Assembly: GCA_029216955.1 (NCBI GenBank)
Contig: JANAVB010010791.1
Coordinates: 4,780,804 to 4,844,803 of the forward strand
Reading direction: 5' to 3'
DNA length: 64,000 nucleotides
Origin: Iris pallida
Lineage: Eukaryota; Streptophyta; Magnoliopsida; Asparagales; Iridaceae
Shown here: piece by piece, positions 1 through 11,056 of the stretch
Numbering within the stretch: position 1 is the first letter of the stretch
How the letters are laid out: each line of letters starts with the position of its first letter
Notes under the pieces: model-generated
The model's database searches: none
Told to the model about the DNA's origin: nothing
Seen by the model: the letters and a program-made list of their open reading frames with translations, nothing else
Made by a program: the position numbers and the translations under genes

Positions 1-1002
1 CGAGGAAGAAGTGGACAAGCTAGAGGGGTAAGTAAAATTATTTTGCGTGCTTCGTTGCTTTTCAATATAACTAATATACCTATCCTTCGTTGCTTTTCAG
101 CATGTTTAAGGATGAGGTAACGTCCAACAATCTGTACGCAACCGAGGAGGAAGTAGAACAACAAATGAGACTTTATTTTCCTTTTTGGTTGAGAGCATAT
201 GTACGGATATCTTCACAATTTACTTTTTCTGTACGTATATACTTGCACAGAATAATTAAGTTAGCATCATTTATTTGGTATTTAGGTTGATCGTTCGGAG
301 GCAATCCTTGAGAATGAGTATATTAAAACTCTAGCCAAGGGACCAATTTATCAAGTGAAGACCTGGCAAAGTTACTGCGTAAATGGCTTCAGGTTCAAGT
401 CAACCAATGCTCGAATAAGAGACGACTTCTTGGATTTGGATTCTATGAAGAATAGTTGTTTGTGCATAAAATCTTCAAACTACAAAGACGTTGACCCAGA
501 CAATGACTTCTTTGGCGTCTTACGGGAGATTGTGGAACTGACATACAACTATGCTATAGAACCTTGTAAGATCGTCTTGTTCAGATGTGACTGGTTCGAT
601 CCGATCCAAGGTCAAGGTTGGAGAGTTGACAAACATGGTCTTGTTGACATAAATTATCGCCATTGATATCAAGCTTATGAGCTGTTTGTTCTAGCAAGCC
701 AGGCTCAGCTAGTTTACTTTACCAGCTATCCAAAATGAGAAGCCGGGAGATCAGATTGGTGGGCAGTCTGTAAGACTAAAGCTCAGAATACCTTCGATGT
801 CGATGAGGTAGCTTATCAGGAAGGCGAACTACCTCTTATTACAAATATTATCGATATGGACTTAACGGAAGTTCCTCATGACATGTTTCATCAATTGGAA
901 GAGGTAGAAGTATTAGAAGAGGAAGAGGAAGTTGATAGAAGTGAAGAGAGAGAAAGACGAAGAGGAATAGGAAGAAGAAGAAGAGGACTCGAAACAAGAT
1001 GA
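1..1002 (+). pseudogene. CACTA TNP2-like transposase, C-terminal exons (DUF4216 region)
   Basis: C-terminal end of the large CACTA transposase gene. I infer exons 1-27 (donor GTAAGT at 28), 101-200 (acceptor CAG at 98-100, donor GT at 201) and 286-1002 (acceptor TAG at 283-285). Exon 3 contains the family pattern: a tryptophan/tyrosine block followed by VNGFRF near 385, then FFGVLREIVEL near 510 and IVLFRCDWFD near 570-600. Next comes FVLASQAQ near 687, as in the domain annotated DUF4216, and an acidic Glu-rich tail. In-frame TGA stops lie at 664-666 and 736-738, with reading continuing as homologous-looking protein to TGA at 1000-1002. Both stops sit one C-to-T step from CGA. The gene start is outside the window. 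Family assignment is from memory of conserved residues; the exon model is inferred. Confidence 0.75.
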
Positions 1003-1038
1003 ATATTCAGAAGATGATTGAATATGTTTAATTTTCAG

Positions 1039-1133
1039 ATGTAATATGGTTTACTTTTATTATTTTTCAGATGTAGTATGGTTTACTTTTGTTTTTTTTA
1101 GATGTAGTATGGTTTACTTCTGTATTTTTTCAG
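1039..1133 (+). repeat. Three tandem ~32-bp units, each ending in a splice-acceptor-like tract
   Basis: Units 1039-1070, 1071-1101 and 1102-1133 each begin ATGTARTATGGTTTACTT and end in a T-run plus CAG or TAG. A fourth acceptor-like TTTTCAG lies just before, at 1032-1038. The array sits between the transposase stop (1002) and the first reading of the second gene, so it is either intergenic or the end of an intron. Each unit would offer an alternative 3' splice site. Confidence 0.7.
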
Positions 1134-4100
1134 ATATAGCTCGGCGTGGATCCTTTGGTTCTGGTGCTGGTGGGAGTCGACGAGTCCGACAGTTTCGATC
1201 TACCACTACTGTCGACTCGTCATCCCCCTGCACTCCAGTATACACTAGCAGTCTAGTTGTCACGACCCGCACCCACTGTGAGGGTACAAAAATGTAACAA
1301 CGCCCAGCCTACGCCGCAGTGTCGGCGGTAGAACGCTGTTCTAGGTCATGAACTATAACTAGCATAACATGAATACTCTCCATAAGGAGGCCAACACAGA
1401 GGTACAATCCAATCACAATCTAAGGTAGAATGTAGCACGATGAAATAGATAAGAAATCCTCAACTGAGGTACAACAGAAAAGAGATACAAGTCTTATCAT
1501 CTCTAAAAATATACAAACTCTGAATCAAGAACAACAACTAAACATAAAAAAGGAAAACAGTCTAAACTATCTATACTAAGCAAGGTATCGTCCTCAGTAG
1601 CTGCCTGAACCTCCCCTGGGGTCCAAGTCGCGAGTGTCAACTAGGCAAGCTCCAAGTAAGGGTGCAGAGTTCCTCATCATCCTTTGTAAAATTTTTAACA
1701 GGTCCAGTCAGGACGGGAGCGAGCACAGACATCTCAACAGTTCATAGCAGGTTAGAAAATATAATCATGCAGTAAAGTAAGATATAGATACTGAAGGAAA
1801 TGCAGTATGTAATCAGAGAGAGAACTGTAATAGAAATATCTACTATACATAGAGAACTAATAGTGACTAGTGAGTCAGAGTAAAATATAAACATGTGAAT
1901 GGCATAGGAGGTTCATGACTACAGCTAAGAGAGTGATTCATGACTACAGCTACTTGGATAATATTCACATGTCTATTTCTACTCCCCCAACCCCAATCAA
2001 TACACAAAGATCCGTTCAAGTTATGTTAAGGTTCGTGAAACTTCACATGGCTCATAAAATGAGTGATACGTGAAGGTGATTCATGGGGGCTCTGTGAACA
2101 TGAGAGTACATGTGTCACAGGCGGTTCGTGAATCAGAGGAAGCATAGAGATACGTGATGATTCGTGAAACGCACAAAACATGCTGTATCCGATGCTCCCG
2201 AGGGGGATAACACCTCATGAAAGGATCTATATAGTACCAATCCGTGTGACCAACGTGACAGTATCAAGTAAAGTAATTTAAAGCAGGAAAATAATTCTAA
2301 ACAGGATATAAAATAATCAGAGAATGTACTCGCCTCGTATCTGAATGTCTGAAGTAAATGTACTGTCCGAGATGAGATACCTGACTCCTAGTTAGAGCAA
2401 CACAAGTCATGATGTATACAGGAGATGATAAATGTAATCTACAATGCATCTGCATGCTGTCTAGGTCAAACTAGACTAAAGTCAACACTTGGTCAACTCC
2501 AGTCAACTAGACTAGTCAAACTAGGTCAACTAGGTCAAGTCCTAGCCTAAACAAGTCTAACAAGTCTCACTAGGCCTAACCAAGTCTAATCTAGCAATCA
2601 CACACCAATCACAAGGCTATACAAGCCAACACAAGTCACACAATCTAGTATAGGATACCTATATTGATCTATCTAGGCTCTTATTCACATATTAGATACA
2701 TACATTATATGGCAATATATATACATATATATATTGATACACACACATGTGTTATATGATATAGCTAGAATATATAACCTTTAGGCTAATGTGTATACCA
2801 TACAACACTATATGACAAAACCTATACATATGCAGAGAGAGAGGGACACATGAACATGTGTCCAAGTGTATGTGTGTGTGTGTCATGAGACATAGGTATG
2901 TGTGTGTGATAATTAGTGAGAATGTGTGTGATATGAGAAAGTGTGTGTGTGCGTGAAGAGGAGACATGTGTGTGATAGGATAGTGTAATGATACATGAGG
3001 GTGTGATGTGTATAGGACTTGTGTGTGTGTGTCATGACAGGGGATTAGTTCTCAGTTTGAAGGGTTTAGAGGCTGCTAGGCTGTCCATAAATGGACTGAT
3101 ATGGGGATGTATTGTTGGACTGTTTTGGGACAATGGGACAGCACATTGGCTGTGGGTTAGGGGCCAATTGGACAGATATTTGGACAACTTGTATAGCTGG
3201 TTTGTAGAGCTTATATGCTGTCCAAAGTTGGACTGAAGTTGGGGATGTTTGGGACTAAGATGGATGGGTGTTTGGGCTGTCTAGGGGGCTTCAATGAGAC
3301 TGCTACTTAGGACAGATAAGGGACTGGATTGGGGCTGCTTCAATGACAGGTAAGAGTGCCCTATGTGTAGATTGATTTCAGTTGTGTGCGACAAGTGTGG
3401 AGGGGTGTGAGGAATTCATATACAACCTCAGGTTCAGTCCTACAATATGACAGTAATAACCATCCTATACTGCACAGGGATTAGGAAAACCATATCAAGA
3501 CTCATAAAACTGACTTAAATTCAGTTTATACTATCATAGCCCAAAATGAAATCAATACCCCACAAATCAACACACAATTTGACACACAAGTAGTTAATAC
3601 ATAGGAGAAGGATTTAGGGACTTAATCCTACAGGTTAACAATACAAATGGGTTTAAAAAGTGATGGCAAGGTCAGTACAAAACCTAAAATTCAAACTAAT
3701 CTCCCAGATTTCAGTTGTGTGTGTAACTGTGAAGGGTGTACAGTCCAATTAGGCATAGAAGCAGGAAATCAGTGAATCAAGTTTGTTCTCAGGTTTTTAA
3801 GAAAACAACATTGCAATAAAATGAAAAGGAACTCAGTGAAAAGTTTATAGATTGCATTCACAGTTGCTATCAGCCCACATTCGAAATTTCATACTCTATC
3901 ATAAAACCTAATCTACATGCCAATACAACCTATCAATGAACTAACAATAAGTACATGGATTAACATGGAGTAAGGATCATAAAATCAGTTTTTGTTTTAA
4001 ATAGGAATGAAAATCGATTTGAAACTGAATAAACATGTATCAGTGATAAATGGGAAGGAACCCAAGGACAGTTTATGAATCCTTGAATAGCTAATTCAAT

Positions 4101-4869
4101 GCAACTGAATCCTGGCAATTAAGCATTTAACCAAACATAATATGAATCCTAGTTTCAGGTTTTGGTTTCCAGGAACCATGACCTATGACAGTTATATGTG
4201 CAAACAAGTTGACAGTTTTAAAAGGAAGATCAAATTGACAGTTTAAAATGGAAGATAACTTTCGAAATTCAATCACCAATGGATTCTAAATTAATCAGTG
4301 AACTAAAATGGAAATAACAAGGGAAGGATGAACTTACAATCAATTTTTGACAGGAATTTCAAGGAAATCAATTGTCAGTTTAAAACTCATTGAAATCTAT
4401 TTTCAGGAATTTGAGGACAGTGTCACATGTGAAATCACATTGACAGTTTAAAATACCAATCAGCTCCAAATTCGAATCCATAAGCCCATACCAATTCAGT
4501 TTTAATCCTTACAGCACTAACACATGTTCATAAATCATCTTATAACAATAACTTCAAATCTCAGTTAAATGGAAACTTAAACTCAGCAATGAAGAACAGG
4601 TATCAGTTGGTTCAGTCCAATTCAATGTCCAAAAATCCATTTGAAAATCCATTTCCTAGCACCAATCAATACACAACCATATCAGTAAACTATGACACAA
4701 GTAAATGGATTAACCTGGCAGTTTAAATCATTACAACAGTAAAAAAATGTTCAATAAAAACTCATGTTTCAATTTATAGAACTGTGTATCAGTTAAATGG
4801 AAACACTTGTTCTCGAATCCAAATTCCAATAAAAGCTCGAAATTGATAATTGAAATAGGTGTACTATCA

Positions 4870-5529
4870 TTGGGACATGTCCCTCGTGTCCGGGGAAAGT
4901 CCCTCGTGTCCAGGAATTGGGACACAATGTGTCCAAACTAACATTCGAAATTCTGCAGAAAAATTGGTAAAATAAGCATCGTGCAGCCATGTCGAGCCTT
5001 CGTGGGCTCGACACAGTGCTCGAGGTATGCCGTGCTTGTGCACACGTGTGGAGGGGACATAGGGGTACGTGTAAATGTGTCTGTATCGTGTCCAAATGAG
5101 TCGTATCAGGAGTTACACGTGCGTATCAGTGAGAAATTTTCCCGCGGGTGCAGTGCATGTGCGACAGTGCAAATTCAGTGCAGGCTCGAGAACTCTCTCG
5201 ATACTCAACCATATCACCCGAAATTTTGTGGGTGGCCTGACAGTCATGGCCCCCACGAGCACACCAAATTTGGGGTGTCGAGGTGTCGTGCACAGTGAGT
5301 TAGGGGGCTCGAACAACAGGGCATGTGCGTCGTGTCTCGTGTAGTGAGTTCGTGTCCATTTTGGACACGGACACAGCTCGATATGAGCTCAGAGCTTGGG
5401 GGTTCGAAAACACACATCAAGGGCTAGAAATCCATTCAAATAGAATTTAAAAATAAGAAGAATTTATTCACTCAAGTATTTCATCGAACACATGCATAGA
5501 CACCTAGATACGTGTCCGATACGGACACG
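4870..5529. repeat. GTGTCC/GGACAC motif cluster in the solo LTR, with hairpins
   Basis: Many GTGTCC and GGACAC hexamers in both orientations. Two near-perfect inverted repeats stand out: CGTGTCCA-TTT-TGGACACG near 5350 and CGTGTCCG-ATA-CGGACACG at 5511-5529. The second recurs at the matching place in the ABC LTRs. Confidence 0.75.
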
Positions 5530-5890
5530 AAATGGGTCCACCAAGACACGAAACTAATTCCTACAGTTAGGGGACTCCTAGGGCTGTCCAAATATGCAAG
5601 AAAACTGGAGTTTCATGGAGAGAATGAGAAGTTACCTACTGGTGTTCTTCTCCAAAGAAAGTTTCAAAATGGGGGATCCTTCTTGCTAATCCCAAAGCTC
5701 CAAATTGTCCCAAATTTGAGAATGACCTCCATGAACAGAAAGTATACCTAAATTAGAACCTATTGCAATTTGTTTGAGGGAAAAAGGAGATCAAATGGAA
5801 TTTCTATGAATTTCTAAAGTTAGGAAAATACCTCCTCCTTAAGCTTGTTCTTTCCTAAAAGAGGCTAGCCCTAAATGGAAGAGAGTATAA

Positions 5891-5901
5891 ATAGGGGTGG
5901 G
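5891..5901. promoter_or_regulatory. TATA-like box in the solo LTR
   Basis: GTATAAATAGG is a near-ideal plant TATA element on the plus strand, about 570 bp inside the LTR from its minus-strand start, where the ABC LTRs have a minus-strand TATAAAG. Since TATA elements are nearly palindromic, the direction is uncertain. The LTR polarity would require minus-strand transcription. Confidence 0.35.
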
Positions 5902-7543
5902 GTTCCCAATGTGGCTGGCCATAGTGGGTTAGGGTGAGGGTTTAGTGATGGGCTTTGGGCTTAGGCCTCTATGGGCTTTAGGGCTAGTTATTGATTTAAG
6001 TTTTAATCACAAGTCATAGCTTATGACTTGAATCTAACTTAAGTCAAATAACCATACCATGGGTCAACTCTAGTCTAACTAGGGTTACATGACCTAACCA
6101 AGTCCAACACAACTAGGGTTAGCTTCTAGGTTAGCCTACCAAGGTCATTGCTAGTCAAAGTCAACCTAGTCAACCCTCATTCAAACAATTCCAAAATAAA
6201 TTCTAAAAATTTTCATAAATTCAAATAAATTATAATAATTCCAAATAACCCTAAAAATGTCAAAAATACCCTAATCACATGGCTAGGCTCTAGGGTAGAC
6301 TGTCTCTACTGTTTACTAGCACAACACCAAAATCACAAGTCATGAATTTAAATAGTTTAAAATTTAATTAGAAATCAGTAAAAATTCTAATATGAAATAA
6401 ATATCATTAATTAATAATTATAATTACAAAATTTCAAAATTACCCTCTTCTGAAAAACTGGGTGTTACACTAGTCGCTGGCAGTATCTCCATACCCGGCT
6501 CCAACAGTTCCAGGCTAGGGCCTTCTTCTTCTACGCAGCCAGTACCGTTGAGTATTCCAGAGGCCGACCCCACTAGTGAGGAGCAGGCCAAGACTGAGGC
6601 CTACGTCGAGGGCGAGGGCGAGGGCGATGGCGAGGCCTACGCCAAGGGCGAGGCCGAGGCTGAGGGGCAAGCTGCGGGCAGGGGCAGGAGTAAGGGCAGG
6701 GGGCAGGTTGTAGCTACCATTTGAGACAGATCCTTCGTGTCGCCCGGAGGGGGATCTGAGGTTAGAGATTTGGGCCTGTACTCGGACCAGGCGGTAAGTA
6801 AAAATATTTTTGTATTTAATTTGTTTAAATTTATTATAAACTTGTTTAATAAATTTTAATTTCCATTTTACAGGTATTATCCCTCCTTTGTACACCGGTC
6901 GCTGGGAACATTCCTGCGACAGAACTACGAGGGGCCCTGGATCAACTGGAGGGATGTCCCGGCCGACAAGAAGGCCTTCTCGTTTGAGCACTTCTCGGTA
7001 CGTAAAAGTTTATTTCCTTTTAATATTTAGTATATTATTTTATAACTTACGTACTTCTATAATTTTTCAGTGGACTTACTTCTTACCTCCCCACCGCGTC
7101 GTTGTTGTCGAATCTATTTTTTCCAGCGTCGCCAGTAAGCTCATTAGGGTCACGATCCTTGACCAAAAGGATCGCAAGCGCCGGGGAGAGCCTATTCAGG
7201 ATTGGATCTCTGTCGCCGACTGTGCGATAATGAAGAGGAGATTCGAGGAGGGAACCTACAAGGAGAAGTCCACGAAGTCTAAAAGAGCACGACAGGCGGA
7301 GTCGCAGTAGTGTGGTGGGTCACGGTCCATCATGGATTTCTTCACTCATATGGTACATATCTCGCCGTATACCCAAAATTAATACTTTATAGTAATATAT
7401 TTCTTTCAACTTAACTGACAAATCATATAATAATTTCGTAACAGGTTGAATCGGAAGAAGACCCAAATATGGTGACCTTGTTCCTCGCCACGCACACGAA
7501 GGGGGAGCGGTTTGTAGATGACAAGGCCCGGGACACCTACGTA

Positions 7544-7715
7544 AGTTTTACTTAATGCTAGTTCATTAATAATAATTTTTAGTTACGTAGAGAATTCATA
7601 TAGATATTTTTTCTAGGCCGAGTTTTTAAAGTTTTACTTAATGCTAGTTCATTAATATTAATTTTTAGCGACCACGTGAGAATTCATATATATGCTATTT
7701 CTAGGCCGAGTTTTT
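7544..7715 (+). repeat. 86-bp tandem duplication of an intron and its splice acceptor
   Basis: The stretch 7544-7629 is repeated at 7630-7715 with scattered changes. Each copy contains the intron body and a TAG acceptor followed by GCCGAGTTTTT (at 7617 and 7705). The last CACTA exon therefore has two alternative acceptors. The first copy's coding part runs into the duplicated intron sequence, so only the second gives a long reading frame. Confidence 0.8.
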
Positions 7716-8349
7716 GATGCATAGGGAGGCCGGGCCGACACGGTCAGAGGGAGCTGGTGCTAGCACTTCCCAGCAGCCTCCGGCCGCTACAGCTCAGTCA
7801 GATGACGAGCTGTGGATGGGGGCCGTTGGTGGCATGCATAGGGGTAAGTACTATGGTACGGGCTCCTATGGTGCCTTCATTGCATCACAGGCCTCTACGA
7901 CCGCCACTAGTGTGCCTGGCCCCTCACAAACAAAGGAGTCGCTCCGCCACCAGCAGAGTGTCGATGCGTAGATCGCAGCTCGGCGTGACGAGATACTGTA
8001 AAGGATGGTAGCGCCGCATAAAGATGATTCTGCGCTCATCTCACGCTTTGAGAGGCTTAAGAAGACAACTGAGGCACTGCGACAGATGACCCGCGCTACG
8101 CAGGAGGCTACGCAGCGGTTGGTCGAGCAGATGCAACAGTTCCAGGAGATGGCTACGGAGCGATCGTCTGCTGGTACGTCAGAAGCATCGTCTACATCCG
8201 GCGGTGCATGGGAGGACATGTTCGTCCACCTGTTGTCACCGAAGGAGTATCAGACGATCCTAGCAATACGACGACGGTCATCTGGTGGCGCTCCTCTTCC
8301 AGTTCTGGCTCCAGCACCGGGTCCAGCTCCAGCTCCAGGCGATCAGTAG

Positions 8350-8686
8350 TTTCATTTTTGCATTTACGGACTGTACTATATTTTTTACTTTGTACGTATT
8401 TAGGGATATTCACTTTGTTCGTTGAGGATATTGACTTTGTACGTATTTGAGAATATTGACTTTGTTCGTTGAGGATATTATTAACTTTGTTCGTTGATGA
8501 TATTATTTTTTCTTTATATTTTTTGTATATTCTGGAATGTAATGTGCGTGCCAGTGTTCAGTGTTCCACCGAGGGGGTCGGCAAAACCAGGGATTGGATT
8601 CTGTATTTTGTATTTTGGATTCTGTATTTTGGCTCAAGCTCCAGCTCTATTTGTATTTTGGATTCTGTTTTTTTTAACTTAGCGAC
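8350..8686 (+). repeat. 3' flank of the second CACTA gene with short tandem repeats
   Basis: No gene. From 8387 to 8513 a loose ~24-30 bp unit, ACTTTGTTCGTTGAGGATATT alternating with TTTGTACGTATTTG, repeats about five times. From 8599 to 8670 TGTATTTTGGATTC repeats three times around a CTCAAGCTCCAGCTC stretch. This is probably 3' UTR and spacer before the subterminal array. Confidence 0.6.
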
Positions 8687-9093
8687 GTTTTTAGCGGCGT
8701 TAATATGCGTCGCTAAATTTTTGCGACGTTAACAAATGTCGCTAAAAGTGTCGCTAAATTGCTGTCATGGCAACACGTGGCACCAAATCTGATGTCAGCA
8801 CGTCATCGCCAAAATGCCGTAAAAGTGTCGTTAAACGGTGACCACACAATAACGTCGACAATTGCGTCGCTAATCGGCAACCACAAGAAAATGTCGCAAA
8901 TGACGTCGCTATTTAGCGACGTTATTAGCGCCGCTAAATAACGTTGCCATAGCGACGTTTTGTCGATTAACGATACGCTTTTTTCCGTCATTTCCAAAAC
9001 ATCGCTGAAAACGTCACTAATTTAGGTTAGCGACGTTTTGGCCGTGATTAGCGACATTTTGTAACGTCGCTAATCTGACAAATTTTTGTAGTG
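8687..9093 (+). repeat. CACTA subterminal repeat array and terminus
   Basis: A dense series of GCGACG/CGTCGC-type motifs (core TTAGCGACG or TCGCTAA), well over a dozen in both orientations across about 400 bp, ending in ATTAGCGACATTTTGTAACGTCGC and then ...TTTTTGTAGTG. CACTA elements bind their TNPA-type protein to such subterminal motifs. The array places the right end at 9093. Confidence 0.85.
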
Positions 9094-11056
9094 TACTAGG
9101 AGACCCTCTCGATGCAGTCAAGCTTCTGCAAAGTCAGTTAAAAGCTTTTAAGCAAAAGAAGGGATTACAAAAGTTAGCGATCAAACAACCCTATCCTACA
9201 GAGTGGAAGGAAGCCCTGTTCCTACCTAATATAAGGGGCCAACCATAATGTTATTTGACAGCATCACATCACCGAGTCAGTATATTAATCACTTCAAGAT
9301 GATGACTGATCATATCCAATAGAACGATGCTCTACTCACTACAGTATTCGTCGAATGCTTAGCCGGTGTTGCCTATGACTGGTATTGAAGCCTGCCGGAT
9401 GGCTATATAACATCCTTTGCAACATTAAAATAGATGTTCCTGAAACGATTTTATAAAGTAACTTATGACATGACTATGTCCGCCCTCACCAAAATTAAAC
9501 AGAAGCCAAATGAGACAACTGAACGTTTCATCGAGCGCTTCCGATGAGAGGTACTAAAAATGCCTCTAGGTACCCTTGACGAATTGACTATAGATACTTG
9601 CAAATCAAACTTGTTATCTATAGTCAGCATATGGATAGGACCTACACAGTTTTGAGATTAGGGTTCCTTCATTGTAAGTGCCAGAGCAGCTGAAGATAGT
9701 GCTGAGAAATTTAAGCAACTAGGCATCCCGATGCCTAATCTAGACAAAGATAAGCATCCTTTTACCAGCAGAAGCAGTCATCAAAATAATTACAAAGGCA
9801 AACAGGCCTTAGCCATCAATGTAGGTTAGCTAGCACCTATGGCAATAACTCCTCCACAAAGGGCAGCACCTCGACCTAAGGAAGAGTATTCCTTCGAAGA
9901 TGACGATGTCGAGAGCATCTTTGATTGCTTGATCAAAAGCAATAAGCTTCAACTGTCGAAGATCAAATGGCTAGACGAAGTTGGTAAGATTGACAATCCT
10001 AAATATTGCATGTATCACAAGTTTCTGGGGCATCCAACCAGGGCGTGCTATGTACTCAAAGAAAAGATCCAAGAATTAATCAATACTAAAGCAATCACTC
10101 TCCAAAAGGACGAAAAGACGGTGACAACCAACGTCTTCACTGTGCAATTTAGAGACTTCGCTCCTCAGTTAGTCTCTGATGGTGTCATCCCGAAATAAAA
10201 GAAAACTATGAAGATCATTAACCTTCCGCTGGCACGAAGTGACGGTTTAGTTCCATTGTCAACAACCAAAGACGAAATCATGTGGGTTCATCCAGACCTT
10301 GTCGTCGAATTTGAACAGAAATCAACTGTCTCTTCTGGCAAGTTAAAAAAGTTGGCCAAGTGTAAATCAAGCAACATGACTTCAAGTGAGCACTCCTCGC
10401 TTGATGGCTGGGTTCTTTTTTTGAAGTCTATGTTCATTCTGGCAGGGTCCACATCTTCCTCTTCAGAGACTGCTCCACTAATGTTAGAAGTTAATTACCA
10501 ACATGAATTCTATCGATATAGTCAGCAATTTTGTGCGCTGATAATAAAGATGGGATATGACTTTCAAAAGGCACTAGGTCTGAACAATAGAAAAGGGTCT
10601 CTGATGCCTCTTTCTCTACAAATTTAAGATAACAGGTCTCGGGTTGGACTAAGATTTGGGATAGATCACATGTTCCCTCATCCAAGAAAGAATTCCTCCA
10701 AAGGCAAGGCACGAGTAAAGACCTGTAATATAGTTTCCCTCTCACCTGCTTCAGAAGAAGAAGTCTTGATAGGTTCTAGATTCGGAAGACTCTATCTCAG
10801 AGACTACCCAGATGGTCAAGAGAATAAAGTGGTCAATCCTCCTTCTTCTCCTGATGCTTTTCCAACATCTGCTCCACCAGCTGATTCGGGTCCTTCTAAA
10901 CTGACGGTAGCTGATAAAGGCAAGTAGCAGGTTCGCTTTGACAAGAACCTGAAGAAGACTCTACTACAAGGTCTTCAAAAGCCATACAACTTTGACATAT
11001 TGGCTCAATTAGCCAACACTCCAGTAAGACTATCAATCTTCGAGCTTCTTCGTCTC
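9094..11056 (+). mobile_element. Tat-lineage Ty3/gypsy element 'G', left visible part
   Basis: Gag-side remnant of an old LTR retrotransposon. The left edge abuts the CACTA terminus; the 5' LTR and leader are not in the window. On the right it is cut at 11056 by element F, with target GTCTC duplicated at 11052-11056 and 47022-47026. Reading across the two breakpoints restores one continuous frame (...FELLRLS then KETRK...), and the equivalent uninterrupted region exists in element H near 59935. The two halves of G are thus one element separated by 36 kb. Confidence 0.85.
9097..10927 (+). pseudogene. Element G gag and gag-pro linker, decayed
   Basis: Capsid-type protein of a Tat-like retrotransposon. 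The Retrotrans_gag region is visible at about 9250-9640 (LAGVAYDWY, then LKRFYKV, then ETTERFIERFR), interrupted by in-frame stops at sites such as WY*SLP, LK*MFL and RFR*EV. A frameshift lies near 9240. The piece at 9839-10198 has a Cys-His knuckle relic (KYCMYHKFLGHPTRACYVLK), a short form typical of this lineage. 10208-10627 and 10670-10927 continue as a linker with EIMWVHPDL, GYDFQKALGL and Ser/Pro-rich residues, parallel to element H. The virus-like particle it would build forms in the cytoplasm. It is broken and not functional. Confidence 0.75.

Larger units (their letters stand above)
1258..6469 (-). mobile_element. Solo long LTR (5.2 kb), reverse orientation, diverged relative of the ABC family
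   Basis: Bounded by TGTCACGACCCGCACCCA at 1258 and ...CTGGGTGTTACA at 6469 and flanked by a perfect 5-bp target duplication CTAGT (1253-1257 and 6470-6474). Read on the minus strand it starts TGTAACACCCAG and ends TGCGGGTCGTGACA, as do LTRs A-C. There is only one start and one end and no internal domain, so it is a solo LTR left by LTR-LTR recombination. Internal landmarks shared with A-C are the terminal hairpin block (1309-1331), the GTGTCC/GGACAC array (about 4870-5529) and an AT-rich end. It also carries GT-rich microsatellite sequence (about 2730-3030) and stretches of GTCAACTAGG-type repeats near 2460-2560. No protein is recognisable; the small ORFs here are chance. Confidence 0.88.
1134..8349 (+). 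pseudogene. Second CACTA gene (TNPA/Transposase_24-like), split by a solo LTR
   Basis: A spliced gene downstream of the transposase. Inferred exons: 1134-1257 joined to 6475-6793 (once the LTR 1258-6469 and one target copy are set aside, the frame reads straight through), 6874-6997, 7071-7352, 7445-7540 and 7705-8349. Introns are GT-AG. The first exon is Ser/Thr-rich, then a Glu-Gly/Ala-Gly low-complexity stretch (6605-6700). Exon 2 reads YYPSFVHRSLGTFL in one frame, though its join to exon 1 shifts frame. Exon 4 has LFLATHTKG, resembling plant Transposase_24 proteins. The last exon has a coiled-coil-like Gln/Glu-rich helix (8040-8160) and a Pro-Ala tail. In-frame stops at 6722, 7308, 7969 and 7999 are all one C-to-T step from CGA, CAG or CAA. 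Its likely role is transposon-end binding or accessory function, by analogy with TNPA. Confidence 0.6.
1..9093 (+). mobile_element. CACTA (En/Spm-type) DNA transposon, 3' portion
   Basis: The right-hand part of a CACTA transposon; its left end lies outside the window. It carries a TNP2-like transposase gene tail (1-1002), a second spliced gene typical of CACTA elements (1134-8349) and about 400 bp of subterminal GCGACG/CGTCGC motifs. The terminus reads ...TTTTTGTAGTG at 9083-9093, the reverse complement of the CACTA signature. The next three bases, TAC (9094-9096), would be the 3-bp target duplication, whose partner is not visible. The element interrupts the gag of the Tat-like element that resumes at 9094 and is itself split by a solo LTR at 1258-6469. 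Transposition proteins would be nuclear, but every visible ORF carries stops, so this copy is unlikely to be autonomous. Confidence 0.82.

Noticed and set aside
2752..3236. Ile/His-rich and Trp-rich ORFs in the solo LTR
   Set aside because: Arise from GT/CA microsatellite sequence; no homology recognised.
6515..6991. 158-codon minus-strand ORF
   Set aside because: Shadow of the Glu/Gly/Ala-rich CACTA exons on the other strand and crosses an intron.
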